NCBI RefSeq assembly: GCF_005503355.1 | Contig: NZ_SCMK01000003.1 | Location: forward strand, 124,001 to 188,000 | Reading direction: 5' to 3' | From: Sphingomonas sp. 1F27F7B | GTDB taxonomy: Bacteria; Pseudomonadota; Alphaproteobacteria; Sphingomonadales; Sphingomonadaceae | Length of the DNA: 64,000 nucleotides | In this document: positions 34,223-42,312 of the stretch, one piece after another | How the letters are laid out: each line of letters opens with the position of its first letter | Position numbering within the stretch: position 1 is the stretch's first letter | Translations under genes and position numbers: made by a program | Notes under the pieces: model-generated | Seen by the model: only the letters and a program-made list of their open reading frames with translations | The model's database searches: none | What the model was told of the DNA's origin: nothing

Positions 34223-34315
34223 ATACCCCATTCTCCTTGGAGCGGCGTTATTGCGGGGTATGCGCGCGCGGTAAAGCCCGCCAGCCATTCTCTCCCGTAA
34301 GACCGGGGGTCGCCC

Positions 34316-34783
34316 CTATTCCAGCCCCAGCGCCACCTTGCGCGAGACGAGGATGAAGCGCGGGCCGGCGCCGCTCGTCCCGGCGCGGTCGTCGGGATTG
34401 TAGAGCGCGCATTTCTTCAGGCTCAGGCAACCGCAGCCGATGCAGCCATCGAGATCGTCGAGCGTGCGCTGGAGCTGGGCGACGCGCAGTTCGATTCGCA
34501 CGCGGATGCCCCTGCTGATCCGCGCCCAGTCCTCCCCCGTCGGCGTGCGCCCCTCGGGCAACGTGGCCAGCTCGCCCGCGATCTCGGGCAGGGTAAGGCC
34601 CAGTTGCTGGGCGATGAGCGCGAAGGAGACCCGGCGGATGTCCGAGCGGAGGAAACGGCGCTGGTTGCCGCGGGTGCGGATCGGATGGACGATCCCCTTC
34701 CCTTCGTAGAAGCGCACCGCCGAGACTGCGATACCCGTCCGCGCCGCCAGCTCGCCGATCGTCAGAAGCTCGTTCCCGCGCAT
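34316..34783 (-). CDS. soxR: Redox-sensing transcriptional activator SoxR
   Basis: This is a MerR-family dimer whose 2Fe-2S cluster is oxidised by redox-cycling compounds, after which it activates the target promoter by untwisting it. The 155-residue protein has the winged helix (LTIGELAARTGIAVSAVRFYE), the dimerisation helix and the four cluster cysteines 114, 117, 119 and 125 in CIGCGCLSLKKC. It is divergent from a VOC gene with a SoxR-type operator between them. No soxS is present, as usual outside enterobacteria. Confidence 0.95.
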   Translation of the reverse strand: MRGNELLTIGELAARTGIAVSAVRFYEGKGIVHPIRTRGNQRRFLRSDIRRVSFALIAQQLGLTLPEIAGELATLPEGRTPTGEDWARISRGIRVRIELRVAQLQRTLDDLDGCIGCGCLSLKKCALYNPDDRAGTSGAGPRFILVSRKVALGLE

Positions 34784-34796
34784 CGAAATTTCCCAC

Positions 34797-34824
34797 TTGA
34801 CCTAAACCTAGGTTGAGGTTGTAG
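34797..34824 (+). promoter_or_regulatory. SoxR operator-promoter for the VOC gene
   Basis: A -35 box TTGACC (34797-34802) is followed by the near-palindrome CCTAAACCTAGGTTGAGG (34801-34818). The palindrome lies within an over-long spacer of about 19 bp, the geometry expected for MerR-type activation. The -10 is weak (TAGCTG). Confidence 0.7.
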
Positions 34825-34862
34825 CTGCTCGCGGCATGGCATCCAAACCGGAAAGGAAATCC

Positions 34863-35240
34863 ATGCCCCAGCCCTATATCGAGCATGTGAACGTCACCGT
34901 GCGCAGCCCCGAGCGCGCAGCGAAGCTGCTGGGCGATCTGTTCGACTGGCACGTGCGCTGGGAAGGTCCCGCGCGCGACGGCGGCCGCGCCATCCATGTC
35001 GGCGACGAGCGCACCTATCTCGCAGTCTATACGCCACCCGAGGCGCCGGACCAGGCGACCTTCGAGAAGGGGCAGCCGCTCAATCACGTCGGCATCCTGG
35101 TCGATGATCTGGAGGAGATCGAGCGGCGCGTGGTCGCGGCGGGGCTGGTCCCGTTCAACCATGCCGACTATGATCCCGGCAAGCGCTTCTATTTCCTCGA
35201 CCATGACGGGACCGAGTTCGAGATCGTCAGCTATGCCTAA
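34863..35240 (+). CDS. VOC-superfamily (glyoxalase/bleomycin-resistance fold) protein
   Basis: The 125-residue single-domain protein has paired beta-alpha-beta-beta-beta repeats. It starts YIEHVNVTVRSPERAAKLLGDLFDW and has LNHVGILVDDLEEIERRV and FYFLDHDGTEFEIVSY, where His and Glu could be metal ligands. Divergence from soxR across a SoxR operator suggests it is induced by redox-cycling toxins and might modify or bind them. The substrate is unknown. I chose the ATG at 34863 because AAAGGAA precedes it. The ATG at 34836 is an alternative start. Confidence 0.88.
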   Translation: MPQPYIEHVNVTVRSPERAAKLLGDLFDWHVRWEGPARDGGRAIHVGDERTYLAVYTPPEAPDQATFEKGQPLNHVGILVDDLEEIERRVVAAGLVPFNHADYDPGKRFYFLDHDGTEFEIVSYA

Positions 35241-35477
35241 ATACCTGGCCAGCCATCAATTTTCGGCAGGCCGCCGCGGCCGTGCCGGTTCTTCCCGCGC
35301 ATTCCGCCATCGGCATGGCGCAATTTCCCGGCCCATGTGAATCGGGCGGGTTGGCCATGACGGCCTCCGTGCGCCGCGGGCAGTTCCGCTTGCTTCGGTA
35401 ACGACCGTAACGATCTCTCGCCGCGTCCTCCATTGCCGCCCTGCCCGGCCATTCGCGCCGCGCGAACGGAGGATGAG
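35241..35477. other. Non-coding stretch, no convincing feature
   Basis: Six-frame reading of the 237 bp after the VOC gene shows only short frames without ribosome-binding sites. The base composition matches the surroundings. Confidence 0.4.
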
Positions 35478-35579
35478 GTGGCAAGGCATTTCTACGGCGC
35501 CGATTGGGCGGAGCATCGGCACAAATTGTTCGACGCGATCAGCGGGCTGCTCCGGTGGCTGGCACGCCGACCGAAATGA
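35478..35579 (+). CDS. Candidate small protein (33 aa)
   Basis: A GTG-initiated frame preceded by CGGAGGA encodes 33 residues beginning MARHFYGADWAEHRHKL and ending RWLARRPK. It would form a basic amphipathic helix. The stop codon touches a strong terminator. Good ribosome-binding site, codon usage like neighbours and the terminator position favour a real gene, but the terminator also serves rplS from the other side. No family is recognised. Confidence 0.4.
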   Translation: MARHFYGADWAEHRHKLFDAISGLLRWLARRPK

Positions 35580-35614
35580 AAAGGGCGCGGTGGCCATCGC
35601 CACCGCGCCCTTTT
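35579..35614. terminator. Bidirectional Rho-independent terminator
   Basis: A perfect 12-bp stem GGGCGCGGTGGC / GCCACCGCGCCC with a CATC loop is flanked by AAAA and TTTT. It therefore works on both strands. It ends the trmD-rplS transcript (minus) and the VOC/small-protein side (plus). Confidence 0.92.
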
Positions 35615-35634
35615 CGATACCGTGAAGCCGTGGC

Positions 35635-36021
35635 TTATTCGGCGGCAACCGCCTCGGTGCGCACGTCGCGGCGCTCGGCGATACGGGCCGACTTGCCGGT
35701 GCGGCCGCGCAGATAATAGAGCTTCGCGCGACGCACGACGCCGCGGCGGACGACTTCGATGCTGTCGATGTTCGGCGAATAAAGCGGGAAGACGCGCTCG
35801 ACGCCCTCGCCGAACGAAATCTTGCGGACGGTGAACGAGGAGCCCATGCCCTTGTTCGAGCGCGCGATGCACACGCCCTCATAGTTCTGCACGCGGGTGC
35901 GCTCGCCTTCGACGACCTTCACGCCGACCTTCAGCGTATCGCCCGGGCGGAATTCCGGAATCTTCTTCGCCGCGTTGAACTTGGCGATCTGCTCGGCTTC
36001 GAGCGTCTGGATCAGGTTCAT
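35635..36021 (-). CDS. rplS: Large ribosomal subunit protein bL19
   Basis: This 50S protein lies at the subunit interface. The 128-residue sequence has the family's [26 protein letters not shown] start. It continues [26 protein letters not shown] and [25 protein letters not shown]. The C-terminal tail ([12 protein letters not shown]) is short. The ATG at 36021 overlaps the trmD stop (ATGA), so translation is coupled. A bidirectional terminator follows. Confidence 0.97.
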   Translation of the reverse strand: MNLIQTLEAEQIAKFNAAKKIPEFRPGDTLKVGVKVVEGERTRVQNYEGVCIARSNKGMGSSFTVRKISFGEGVERVFPLYSPNIDSIEVVRRGVVRRAKLYYLRGRTGKSARIAERRDVRTEAVAAE

Positions 36022-36755
36022 TTCACATCGTCCTGTTTACGTCGCCGCGCGCCAGAGGGAGGTTGGACCCGAGCGCCCTCGTGGCGCTCCCAAAGATCCG
36101 GCCTCCTTAGCCGTGTATCGCTCTCGGCACGGGCGCTTCGCCAGGCCTCGATCTTCGCATGATCCCCCGATCGCAGCACTTCGGGGATCGTGCGCCCTTC
36201 CCATTCGACAGGTCGGGTATATTGCGGATATTCGAGCAGCCCCGTTTCGAAGCTCTCGTCCATGCCGCTGGAAGGCGCGCCCATTACTCCGGGAATGAGG
36301 CGAATGCAAGCGTCAAGCAGGGTTAGCGCCGCCATCTCGCCGCCGGAGAGGATATAGTCGCCGATCGAGACCTGCTCGATGTCGCGCGCCTCGAACAGTC
36401 GCTCGTCGATCCCCTCGAACCGGCCGCAGATCACCACGGCGCCGGGGCCCTGGGCGAGCTGGCGGACGCGGTCCTGGCCAAGCGGCTTGCCGCGCGGCGT
36501 CATGGCGAGAATCGGGCGGCCCGGCGCGACGCTGTCGAGCGCCGAAGCGAGCACGTCCGCGCGCATCACCATCCCCGCCCCGCCGCCCGCCGGCGTGTCG
36601 TCGACCGAGCGGTGCCTGTCGGTCGCGAAGTCGCGGATCTGGACGGTTTCCATGCTCCACAGTCCCTCGCGCAGCCCCCGGCCGGCGAGCGAGATGCCGA
36701 GCGGACCGGGAAACATCTCCGGGTAAAGCGTCAGGATAGTTGCGGCGAAAGGCAT
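36018..36755 (-). CDS. trmD: tRNA (guanine(37)-N1)-methyltransferase
   Basis: TrmD methylates G37 next to the anticodon and prevents +1 frameshifting. The 245-residue knotted (SPOUT) protein begins [22 protein letters not shown]. It has [13 protein letters not shown], the cofactor-loop [11 protein letters not shown] and [15 protein letters not shown]. The ATG at 36755 ([15 protein letters not shown]) matches the family start. The open frame upstream is unrelated. In many bacteria rpsP-rimM-trmD-rplS is one operon. Here rimM lies 4.4 kb away, with other genes between. Confidence 0.97.
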   Translation of the reverse strand: MPFAATILTLYPEMFPGPLGISLAGRGLREGLWSMETVQIRDFATDRHRSVDDTPAGGGAGMVMRADVLASALDSVAPGRPILAMTPRGKPLGQDRVRQLAQGPGAVVICGRFEGIDERLFEARDIEQVSIGDYILSGGEMAALTLLDACIRLIPGVMGAPSSGMDESFETGLLEYPQYTRPVEWEGRTIPEVLRSGDHAKIEAWRSARAESDTRLRRPDLWERHEGARVQPPSGARRRKQDDVK

Positions 36756-36789
36756 GGGAGCCTTTCCCCTCCGGGAGCGCGATTGGCAA

Positions 36790-37092
36790 GTGGACGATTG
36801 CATCATCATCGGTGCCGGCCCCGCCGGTCTCACCGCGGCGATCTATCTGGCGCGGTTCCATCTCGGCATCCGGCTGCTCGATTGCGGATCAGATCCCCTG
36901 CACACGCATCCATGCCGGCTTCCCGAACGCATTTCGGGCCGGGCGCTGCTCGCACGGATGCTGGCCCAGGCGGAAGGGCATGGCGCGACCCGCGAGGCGG
37001 CGGAAGTCACCGGCCTCAGGCTGATCGAAGGCTGGCGGAACGGCGCCCGATCCGGTGCGAGCGCCGCGCCAGCCACCAATCCCGGACATTAG
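36790..37092 (+). pseudogene. Truncated thioredoxin-reductase-like flavoprotein fragment
   Basis: About 100 residues match only the FAD-binding N-terminus of an NAD(P)/FAD oxidoreductase: [20 protein letters not shown], then PERISGRALLARMLAQAEGHGA. The reading frame then drifts into low-complexity sequence and stops at 37092. A complete protein would need about 200 more residues with the CxxC and NADPH-binding parts. It begins back-to-back with trmD. The frame is open from an ATG at 36754, and a GTG at 36790 fits the domain better. It is probably a remnant left by a deletion. Confidence 0.7.
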
Positions 37093-37916
37093 CCCCCGCA
37101 ACCGCCGCAGCCACCGCCGCCGCAACCGCCCCCGCCGCTGCCGCAACCGCTGCCGCCGCTCCCGCCGTCGCTGCCCGAGCTTGCCGCGCGCAGCTGGTGG
37201 AAGCCGCCCCAATCCGAGCCAACCAGCACCGCCGTGCCGAACAGCGCCACCGCGAGATCGGTCTCGCCGCCGGCAGGAGCCCGGCGGAGCCGTTCGCTGC
37301 GCTCGCGCGCCTCGGCGAGCGCCTCCTGCCCGGCGCGCGTCCGCCGGTCGAGCGCGGCGAAGCGGATCAGCGCCAGGATGCCGGTGAGCACCAGCAGCGC
37401 GGTGAGATAGCCGACCGGCTTGCCGCGCGCCTCGCCGATCAGCAGCTTGGTGTAGCCGAAACCGAGCAGCAGGAAATAAGGCAGCGTCTGGAAGAAGCGC
37501 ATCTGCAACCCGTCCCAGCCGCGCATCAGCAGCCCGGCGTCGATCAGCCGATCGCGGATCCGGTCGCCATGCTCGCCGATCGCGCCGGCGACCCGGTCCC
37601 AGCTTGCCCCGTCGGGCAGCGCGAGCACGCTGCGCTCGGCCGGCGTGCCGCCGCCGAGATGGCTGGGGGTGAACTTGTTCTTCCCCTCCATCGCCAGCTG
37701 GCGAGTCGAGAGCAGCCGGGATGCGACGGTTTCGGCGAAGCGCGTGCCGCCGCCGGCCAGCCAGGCGAGATCATCGGTGTCGATGCGGCGCGGGGTGCGG
37801 CCTTCGGGCCGGAGCCAGCGCGGAATGGTGAAGCCGGCGATGATGGTGAGGATCAGCAGCCCGCCATAGAGGATGAGAAACGGCCCGCCGGTGAGATCGA
37901 AGGGTCCGAGCGACAT
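37089..37916 (-). CDS. TIGR04222-type membrane protein with Gly/Cys-rich tail
   Basis: The 275-residue protein has an N-terminal membrane helix (FLILYGGLLILTIIAGF), a conserved central cytoplasmic region (DTDDLAWLAGGG...AVASRLLSTRQLAME), and two more helices (FFQTLPYFLLLGFGY and YLTALLVLTGILALIRFAAL). The C-terminal tail is almost pure Gly, Ser and Cys (SGCGSGGGGCGG pattern, five Cys in the last 20 residues). This matches the uncharacterised TIGR04222 family. It follows the glycine-rich-domain protein gene by 6 bp on the same strand, its usual partner. Its function is unknown. The tail might carry a modification or bind metal. Confidence 0.85.
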   Translation of the reverse strand: MSLGPFDLTGGPFLILYGGLLILTIIAGFTIPRWLRPEGRTPRRIDTDDLAWLAGGGTRFAETVASRLLSTRQLAMEGKNKFTPSHLGGGTPAERSVLALPDGASWDRVAGAIGEHGDRIRDRLIDAGLLMRGWDGLQMRFFQTLPYFLLLGFGYTKLLIGEARGKPVGYLTALLVLTGILALIRFAALDRRTRAGQEALAEARERSERLRRAPAGGETDLAVALFGTAVLVGSDWGGFHQLRAASSGSDGGSGGSGCGSGGGGCGGGGCGGCGG

Positions 37917-37922
37917 AAGATC

Positions 37923-38504
37923 CTAGCTCCTCAGCATGAGATACCCCAGGACCAGCGCGGAGAGCACCGCCAACCCAACCAGCAGCGCGATCCGGAATGG
38001 CCTCCGGGACACGATGAATGCGTCGCGCGGATGCACGCGGCGCGCCTTGTGGTCCTCGAGCAATCGCCGCGCCGCGTCGGGCCACAGATCCGCGGGCGGG
38101 GCGCCGAAGACGCGCTCGTAGCTGCGCAGCGTCTCGGCATATTGGGTGAAGTAGCGATGCCCCTCCTCGCGTCCGCCGGCCGTGGGGCCGTGATGGAGCG
38201 CGCGGCCGAGCACCTGGGGGCAGAAGCGCTCCCAATAGTCGCGCGTGTAGGTAAGATGCAGGTGCCAGGCCTGGTCGACCTGGTCCGACGGCGTGACCGG
38301 ATGCCCGGCAGTCACCGCCAGGAAGCAGAAGCGCCGATACTCCTCGATCACGCGCTCCGCCTGGGCGCCGGTCCAGCCATTCTCGCGCGCAAGCCGCTGG
38401 GCGAAGCTCAGCTCCGCTTCCTCGGGACCGATCGTATAATGGGAAAGCGCCGTCCAGACCGGGTGGTCGGTAGGGGTTCGAGACAGACCGGGGGCCTTGC
38501 TCAT
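37923..38504 (-). CDS. Glycine-rich-domain (GRDP/DUF1399-like) membrane-anchored protein
   Basis: The 193-residue protein has the family pattern EEYRRFCFLAVTAGHPVTPSDQVDQAWHLHL, continuing YTRDYWERFCPQVLGRALHHGPT. The conserved His and Trp residues (DQAWHLHL, LHHGPT) suggest a metal or ligand site. A single C-terminal helix (FRIALLVGLAVLSALVLGYL) anchors it. It is directly upstream of the TIGR04222 gene. From memory these two families commonly occur together, which points to a shared but unknown role at the membrane. Confidence 0.83.
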   Translation of the reverse strand: MSKAPGLSRTPTDHPVWTALSHYTIGPEEAELSFAQRLARENGWTGAQAERVIEEYRRFCFLAVTAGHPVTPSDQVDQAWHLHLTYTRDYWERFCPQVLGRALHHGPTAGGREEGHRYFTQYAETLRSYERVFGAPPADLWPDAARRLLEDHKARRVHPRDAFIVSRRPFRIALLVGLAVLSALVLGYLMLRS

Positions 38505-38537
38505 CTAAATTCCCACTAACATAGGGGATTTAAAATG

Positions 38538-40055
38538 TCAAGGCTTGGCCGCCGGCACCGGGCTGAACCTGAGCGACTGGATCGTCATCGGGCTGGTGGG
38601 CGCGAGCAGCACCATGCCGTCCAGCATCCCCTTGTCGCAATGCCAGCGAAAGGCGCCGGACATCGCGCCCCGGGCCTGGGGCGGCTCCGCCTTGCCGGTG
38701 CATGCGCCGAGCTGGGCATGCAACGCCGCCAGGTCGCGGCGCCAGCCCTCGGCCGATCGGTCCATCAGGAAGTTCATCGCGAGCGAGGGCTGCGCGACCG
38801 TCACGTCCCCCGCCGCATAGATGGCCCGCGCCGTATCCAGTGCGGCGGCGAGGTCGGCGCCGACCGGCGGTTCTGCGAAGCGCAGCGCATCCGCCTTGTC
38901 GAGCGCGAACATCGCGTCCCAGGCGGTGCCGGCCGCGCCGGTATAGGTACGGTTGGTGAAGACAAAGATCCCCACTCTCGCCTCCGGCACCAGCAGCATG
39001 TGCGAGCCATAGCCGGGATAGCCGCCGCCATGGTGGAGCATCATCCCCAGCGCGCAGTCCTGCGAGACGCGCAGGCCCTTGCCATAGGCGGTGCCCTGCA
39101 TGCAGCCGCCCTTGGCCGCGCCGCCGATGCGCGGAGTCATGCGGACGAAGTTGAGCCCCTGCGCCAGCTCGCGCACCGTGGCGCGCTTGACCGGCCCCGT
39201 GTCCGGCCCGTCACGCGGCGGCCAGGCGGAGAGCAGGAAGGCGATCCACTTGCCATAGTCGTTGGCGCTGACCTGGAGCCCGCCCATCGGGCCGAAGGCG
39301 CCGTTGCGCATGGTCGGTTCCTCGCTCCAGACCCCGTCCTCGAACCGATAGCCGATCGCGCGGCGCTCGAGCGGCCATTCGGTGACTTCGAAGCCGCTGG
39401 AGTTCATCCCCAGCGGCTTCAGGATCGTGCGCTCGACATAGGTGCGATAGGGCATGCCGGAGACGTTGGCGACGATCCGGCCCAGCAGCGCATAGCCGAA
39501 GTTCGAATAGTCGTGCGCCGTCTCGGGCACGCGGTTGAACGGCACGCCGGCCCGGAGCAGCCTGGTGAACTCGGCCTCGGGCATCGGCGTCTGGCGATCG
39601 CCCCAGGGATCGTCGGTGACGAAGCCGGCGACGTGCGAGAGCAGATCCCGGATCCGGATGCGCGCGCTGTCGCTGGTGGGATATTTCCAGCCGCGCATCT
39701 CGGGCACATGTTTCTCGGCATAGTCGTCGAGCGAGAGCTTGCCGGCATCGCGCAGCGCGAGAATCGAGAGCGCAGTGAAGGCCTTGGTCATCGAAGCGAT
39801 GCGGAACAGCGTGTCGGCCGTGACGGGGCGCTTGCTCGCCAGATCCTGCACGCCGAAGCCGCGGACATGGACCAGCTTCCCTTCGGCGACAAGGCCGTAG
39901 ACCAGGCCGGGCGTGGGGGTGTCGCGCTGGAAGGCCTCGAAGCTGCGGTCGATCGCCTCGAACTGGGGCTGGAGCGCGCCGGCTGTGGTCTGGGCCGCCG
40001 CCGGCAGGGACAGGCAGCAATGTGCGACGGCAAGCGTGGTACGAAACCAGTTCAT
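38538..40055 (-). CDS. Serine hydrolase of the class C beta-lactamase/DD-peptidase fold
   Basis: This is a secreted penicillin-binding-like serine hydrolase. The 505-residue protein has a signal peptide ending LPAAAQ. The nucleophile motif is SMTK (Ser88-Lys91), the second motif is YSN (in AHDYSNFGYALLGRI) and the third is HHGGGYPGYGS. The last 120 residues form an extra C-terminal domain. Without KTG in strict form it is probably an esterase or D-aminopeptidase, not a true beta-lactamase. I chose the ATG at 40055 (MNWFRTTL). The frame upstream is unrelated. An ATG at 40064 is possible. Confidence 0.9.
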   Translation of the reverse strand: MNWFRTTLAVAHCCLSLPAAAQTTAGALQPQFEAIDRSFEAFQRDTPTPGLVYGLVAEGKLVHVRGFGVQDLASKRPVTADTLFRIASMTKAFTALSILALRDAGKLSLDDYAEKHVPEMRGWKYPTSDSARIRIRDLLSHVAGFVTDDPWGDRQTPMPEAEFTRLLRAGVPFNRVPETAHDYSNFGYALLGRIVANVSGMPYRTYVERTILKPLGMNSSGFEVTEWPLERRAIGYRFEDGVWSEEPTMRNGAFGPMGGLQVSANDYGKWIAFLLSAWPPRDGPDTGPVKRATVRELAQGLNFVRMTPRIGGAAKGGCMQGTAYGKGLRVSQDCALGMMLHHGGGYPGYGSHMLLVPEARVGIFVFTNRTYTGAAGTAWDAMFALDKADALRFAEPPVGADLAAALDTARAIYAAGDVTVAQPSLAMNFLMDRSAEGWRRDLAALHAQLGACTGKAEPPQARGAMSGAFRWHCDKGMLDGMVLLAPTSPMTIQSLRFSPVPAAKP

Positions 40056-40096
40056 TGCGTGCATCCCCCGATGTTCGCGGCGAGGATAACGGGGCC

Positions 40097-40393
40097 TCAA
40101 CGGGCGCGCCAGCCAAACCATTGCTCGAAGGCGAACCAGACCGGCAGGGCAACGATCGTCGCGCCCGCTCCGCGCATGATGCAGAGAACCAGAAGGATCG
40201 ACACCCATTCGGGCGCCATTCCGGCACCGGCGTCGGAATGGCCGTACCAGGTGGCGATCGTCGCGATCAGCCCAGGCGACACCGCCGTCGTCAGCAGGCG
40301 GCCGGCGTGCCCCAGCCGGAACAGGAAGGCGCTCGCGGCCCAAAGGCCCGAGGCGAGTGCGGCATGACCGAGATGCCAGGCGATCGACGACAT
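40097..40393 (-). CDS. Small hydrophobic membrane protein (98 aa)
   Basis: The product has three hydrophobic helices (HAALASGLWAASAFLF, VSPGLIATIATWY and WVSILLVLCIMRGAGATIVALPVWF). I recognise no family. The ATG at 40393 has AGGA seven bases upstream. A TTG at 40477 that overlaps the phosphoesterase stop would add 28 unconserved-looking residues. It lies between the phosphoesterase and serine hydrolase genes on the same strand. Confidence 0.65.
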   Translation of the reverse strand: MSSIAWHLGHAALASGLWAASAFLFRLGHAGRLLTTAVSPGLIATIATWYGHSDAGAGMAPEWVSILLVLCIMRGAGATIVALPVWFAFEQWFGWRAR

Positions 40394-40473
40394 TCCGGGA
40401 TCCTGCCGATCCGGTAGGCGTGCGGCCAATGGAGCTTCGATGGAGATACGGTGCAGCGCCGTGGCCGAAACGC

Positions 40474-41199
40474 TCAACCCATCCGCCCGGTGGCGAGGGC
40501 GATCGCCCAGTCCGGGCGCCCCTCGCCTTCAGCCTTTCGCGCGGCTGCCCGATGATCATAGGCGACGGCGTGGAGCCCGATCGCCTCCCCGTCGATCACC
40601 GCATAGCGGGCAAACGGATCGCCATTCTCCACCCGATAGGGCCGGGGATGATCGTCGTCATAGGCCTGGAGGCCGACGCTGCCGGGATTCAGCGCGCGGC
40701 GGCCATCCGGAAGGCCCAGCAGGCGCGGCACATGGGTATGGCCGCAAAGGACCAGCCGCTCACCGCGTCCCGCCAGCCGTTCGGAGAGCTCGGCCGCGCT
40801 CGCTGCGCGCAGGCGCGCACCCTCGAGCGTCTCGGCGAGCGGCGCGACATCGCTGGCCGGCGTGCCGTGACACAGGAACATCCCGTCCAGCGCCAGCATC
40901 GCAGGCAGGCCCGCCAGCCAGGCCAGTGCCCCGCCCCCCAGCGCGGCGCGGGCAAAGGCATCCGACGGGTTCATCCGCGCGGGCGGATCGGTGAGCAGTT
41001 GGCGCTCGTGATTGCCGGCGATGGCCGGCCAGTCGCGCGCCATCAGCCATTCGGCGGTCTCGGCCGGCCAGAGCGGGCCAGAAAGGATGTCGCCCAGGTT
41101 GAGGAAGCGCGTGCAGCCCCGCGCTTCGGCATCGGCAACGACTGCGATCAGGGCCGGCAAATTGCCGTGGATATCGGAAAGGACCGCAATCTTCGTCAT
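40474..41199 (-). CDS. Metallophosphoesterase (YfcE/DUF2 type)
   Basis: The 241-residue calcineurin-fold phosphoesterase has all metal motifs: SDIHGNLPAL (9-18), LNLGDILSGP, AGNHERQLL and CGHTHVPRLL. The substrate is not predictable. Candidates include cyclic nucleotides and phosphodiesters. Its ATG overlaps the rimM stop (ATGA), so it is translated from the ffh-rpsP-rimM transcript. In typical operons trmD stands at this place. Confidence 0.92.
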   Translation of the reverse strand: MTKIAVLSDIHGNLPALIAVVADAEARGCTRFLNLGDILSGPLWPAETAEWLMARDWPAIAGNHERQLLTDPPARMNPSDAFARAALGGGALAWLAGLPAMLALDGMFLCHGTPASDVAPLAETLEGARLRAASAAELSERLAGRGERLVLCGHTHVPRLLGLPDGRRALNPGSVGLQAYDDDHPRPYRVENGDPFARYAVIDGEAIGLHAVAYDHRAAARKAEGEGRPDWAIALATGRMG

Positions 41200-41687
41200 T
41201 CGACGAAGGCGGCGCTCACCACGAGCCGCTCGGCATTCCATTCGGGAACGGCGGCGGCAGTCATCGGCACCATGAAGCGCTTGGCCTTGCCGTTCTCGTC
41301 GGCCGGCCGTTCGATCTCGAGCACGTCGCCGGCGCCGAAATTGTCGATCGCGACGACCCTGCCCAGCGCAGTGCCCTCGTCGGAGACGGCGGGAAGGCCC
41401 ATCAGGTCGACATGATAATATTCGCCTTCGCCGAGCGGGGGCAGCGCCGAGCGGGGCACGCTGAGTTCGGTCCCGCGCAGCGCCTCGGCCGCATTGCGGT
41501 CGGCTATTTCGGCGAAGCGTGCGATGGCGCCGTTCGGCCCTTCGCGCAGCGATTTGAGCGTCAGCGCACCGCCGTTGAACCGGCGGTGCGTCGACAGGTC
41601 CTCGGCGAAGACCTTCAGGCGGACCTCGCCCGTCACGCCGTGCGCGCCGATGATGACGGCGAGCGTGACGGGCTGATCACCGGACAA
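41196..41687 (-). CDS. rimM: 16S rRNA processing protein RimM
   Basis: RimM helps assemble the 30S head by acting with S19. The 163-residue protein has the N-terminal RimM domain (LAVIIGAHGVTGEVRLKVF) and the C-terminal PRC-barrel (YYHVDLMGLPAVSDEG and GAGDVLEIERP, then MVPMTAAAVPEW). The only suitable start is a TTG at 41687, four bases beyond the rpsP stop, with a weak ribosome-binding site, so it probably depends on reinitiation after rpsP. Confidence 0.95.
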   Translation of the reverse strand: MSGDQPVTLAVIIGAHGVTGEVRLKVFAEDLSTHRRFNGGALTLKSLREGPNGAIARFAEIADRNAAEALRGTELSVPRSALPPLGEGEYYHVDLMGLPAVSDEGTALGRVVAIDNFGAGDVLEIERPADENGKAKRFMVPMTAAAVPEWNAERLVVSAAFVE

Positions 41688-41691
41688 GGGC

Positions 41692-42225
41692 TCAGGCCTC
41701 GGCCGGCGGGGTCTCTTCGGCGGTCGCCTCGGCGACCTGCTCGGCCTCCGCGGTCGGCTCCTCGGTGGCAGCCTCGACCTCGGCGGCGATCACCGCCTCG
41801 GCTTCTGCCTGCGTGTCCTCGGCCGGGGCCGGAGCAGCTGCGGCGGCAGCGGCAGCGGCCTTCGCCTCGGCAGCAGCCTCCTCGGCGGCCTTCAGCTTCT
41901 CGGCACGCTCCTCGGCGCGCTCGACGGCCTTCTCGCCCGGCTTGCCCTTGTTCGGGTTGTTCTTGGCGGCGCGCTCCTTGAGGCCGGCGGCATCGAGGAA
42001 GCGGGCGACGCGGTCGGTCGGCTGCGCGCCGACGCCGAGCCAGTAGCTGGCGCGCTCACCGTCGAGCACGACGCGCTTGGCGTCGTCCTTGGCGAGCAGC
42101 GGGTTGTAGGTGCCGATCTTCTCGATGAACTTGCCGTCGCGGGGCGAGCGAGCGTCGGCGACGACGATGCGGTAATAGGGGCGCTTCTTCGAGCCGCCGC
42201 GCGACAGACGCAGGGAAATAGCCAT
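41692..42225 (-). CDS. rpsP: Small ribosomal subunit protein bS16 with long acidic tail
   Basis: The first 85-100 residues are standard bS16 ([20 protein letters not shown], then [20 protein letters not shown]). The protein then continues for roughly 75 residues as a low-complexity Ala/Glu tail ([20 protein letters not shown] and [14 protein letters not shown]), giving 177 residues instead of the usual 80-120. Such tails occur in some alphaproteobacteria. The tail is helical and acidic. The gene lies between ffh and rimM in the ribosomal cluster. Confidence 0.96.
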   Translation of the reverse strand: MAISLRLSRGGSKKRPYYRIVVADARSPRDGKFIEKIGTYNPLLAKDDAKRVVLDGERASYWLGVGAQPTDRVARFLDAAGLKERAAKNNPNKGKPGEKAVERAEERAEKLKAAEEAAAEAKAAAAAAAAAPAPAEDTQAEAEAVIAAEVEAATEEPTAEAEQVAEATAEETPPAEA

Positions 42226-42252
42226 TACTTCACTTCCTTCTTCATTCGGTCC

Positions 42253-42267
42253 CCCGGCATTGCCGGG
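42253..42267 (-). terminator. Hairpin between ffh and rpsP
   Basis: CCCGGCATTGCCGGG forms a 7-bp GC stem in the 87-bp gap. No T-run follows on the minus strand. It could attenuate or protect transcript ends but is not a full terminator. Confidence 0.4.
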
Positions 42268-42312
42268 ATCTGCTTAGGTTCTGCCCCGCCGCCAAACGGT
42301 TGGGCGGGTGGA

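Noticed and set aside
32054-34300. 748-codon plus-strand frame opposite the DPP-IV gene
   Set aside because: Shadow. The catalytic triad and propeller motifs are on the minus strand.
38538-40055. Class C beta-lactamase (antibiotic resistance gene)
   Set aside because: SxxK and YxN are present but the KTG motif is replaced by HHGGGYPG and there is a long extra C-terminal domain. It is better called a general serine hydrolase.
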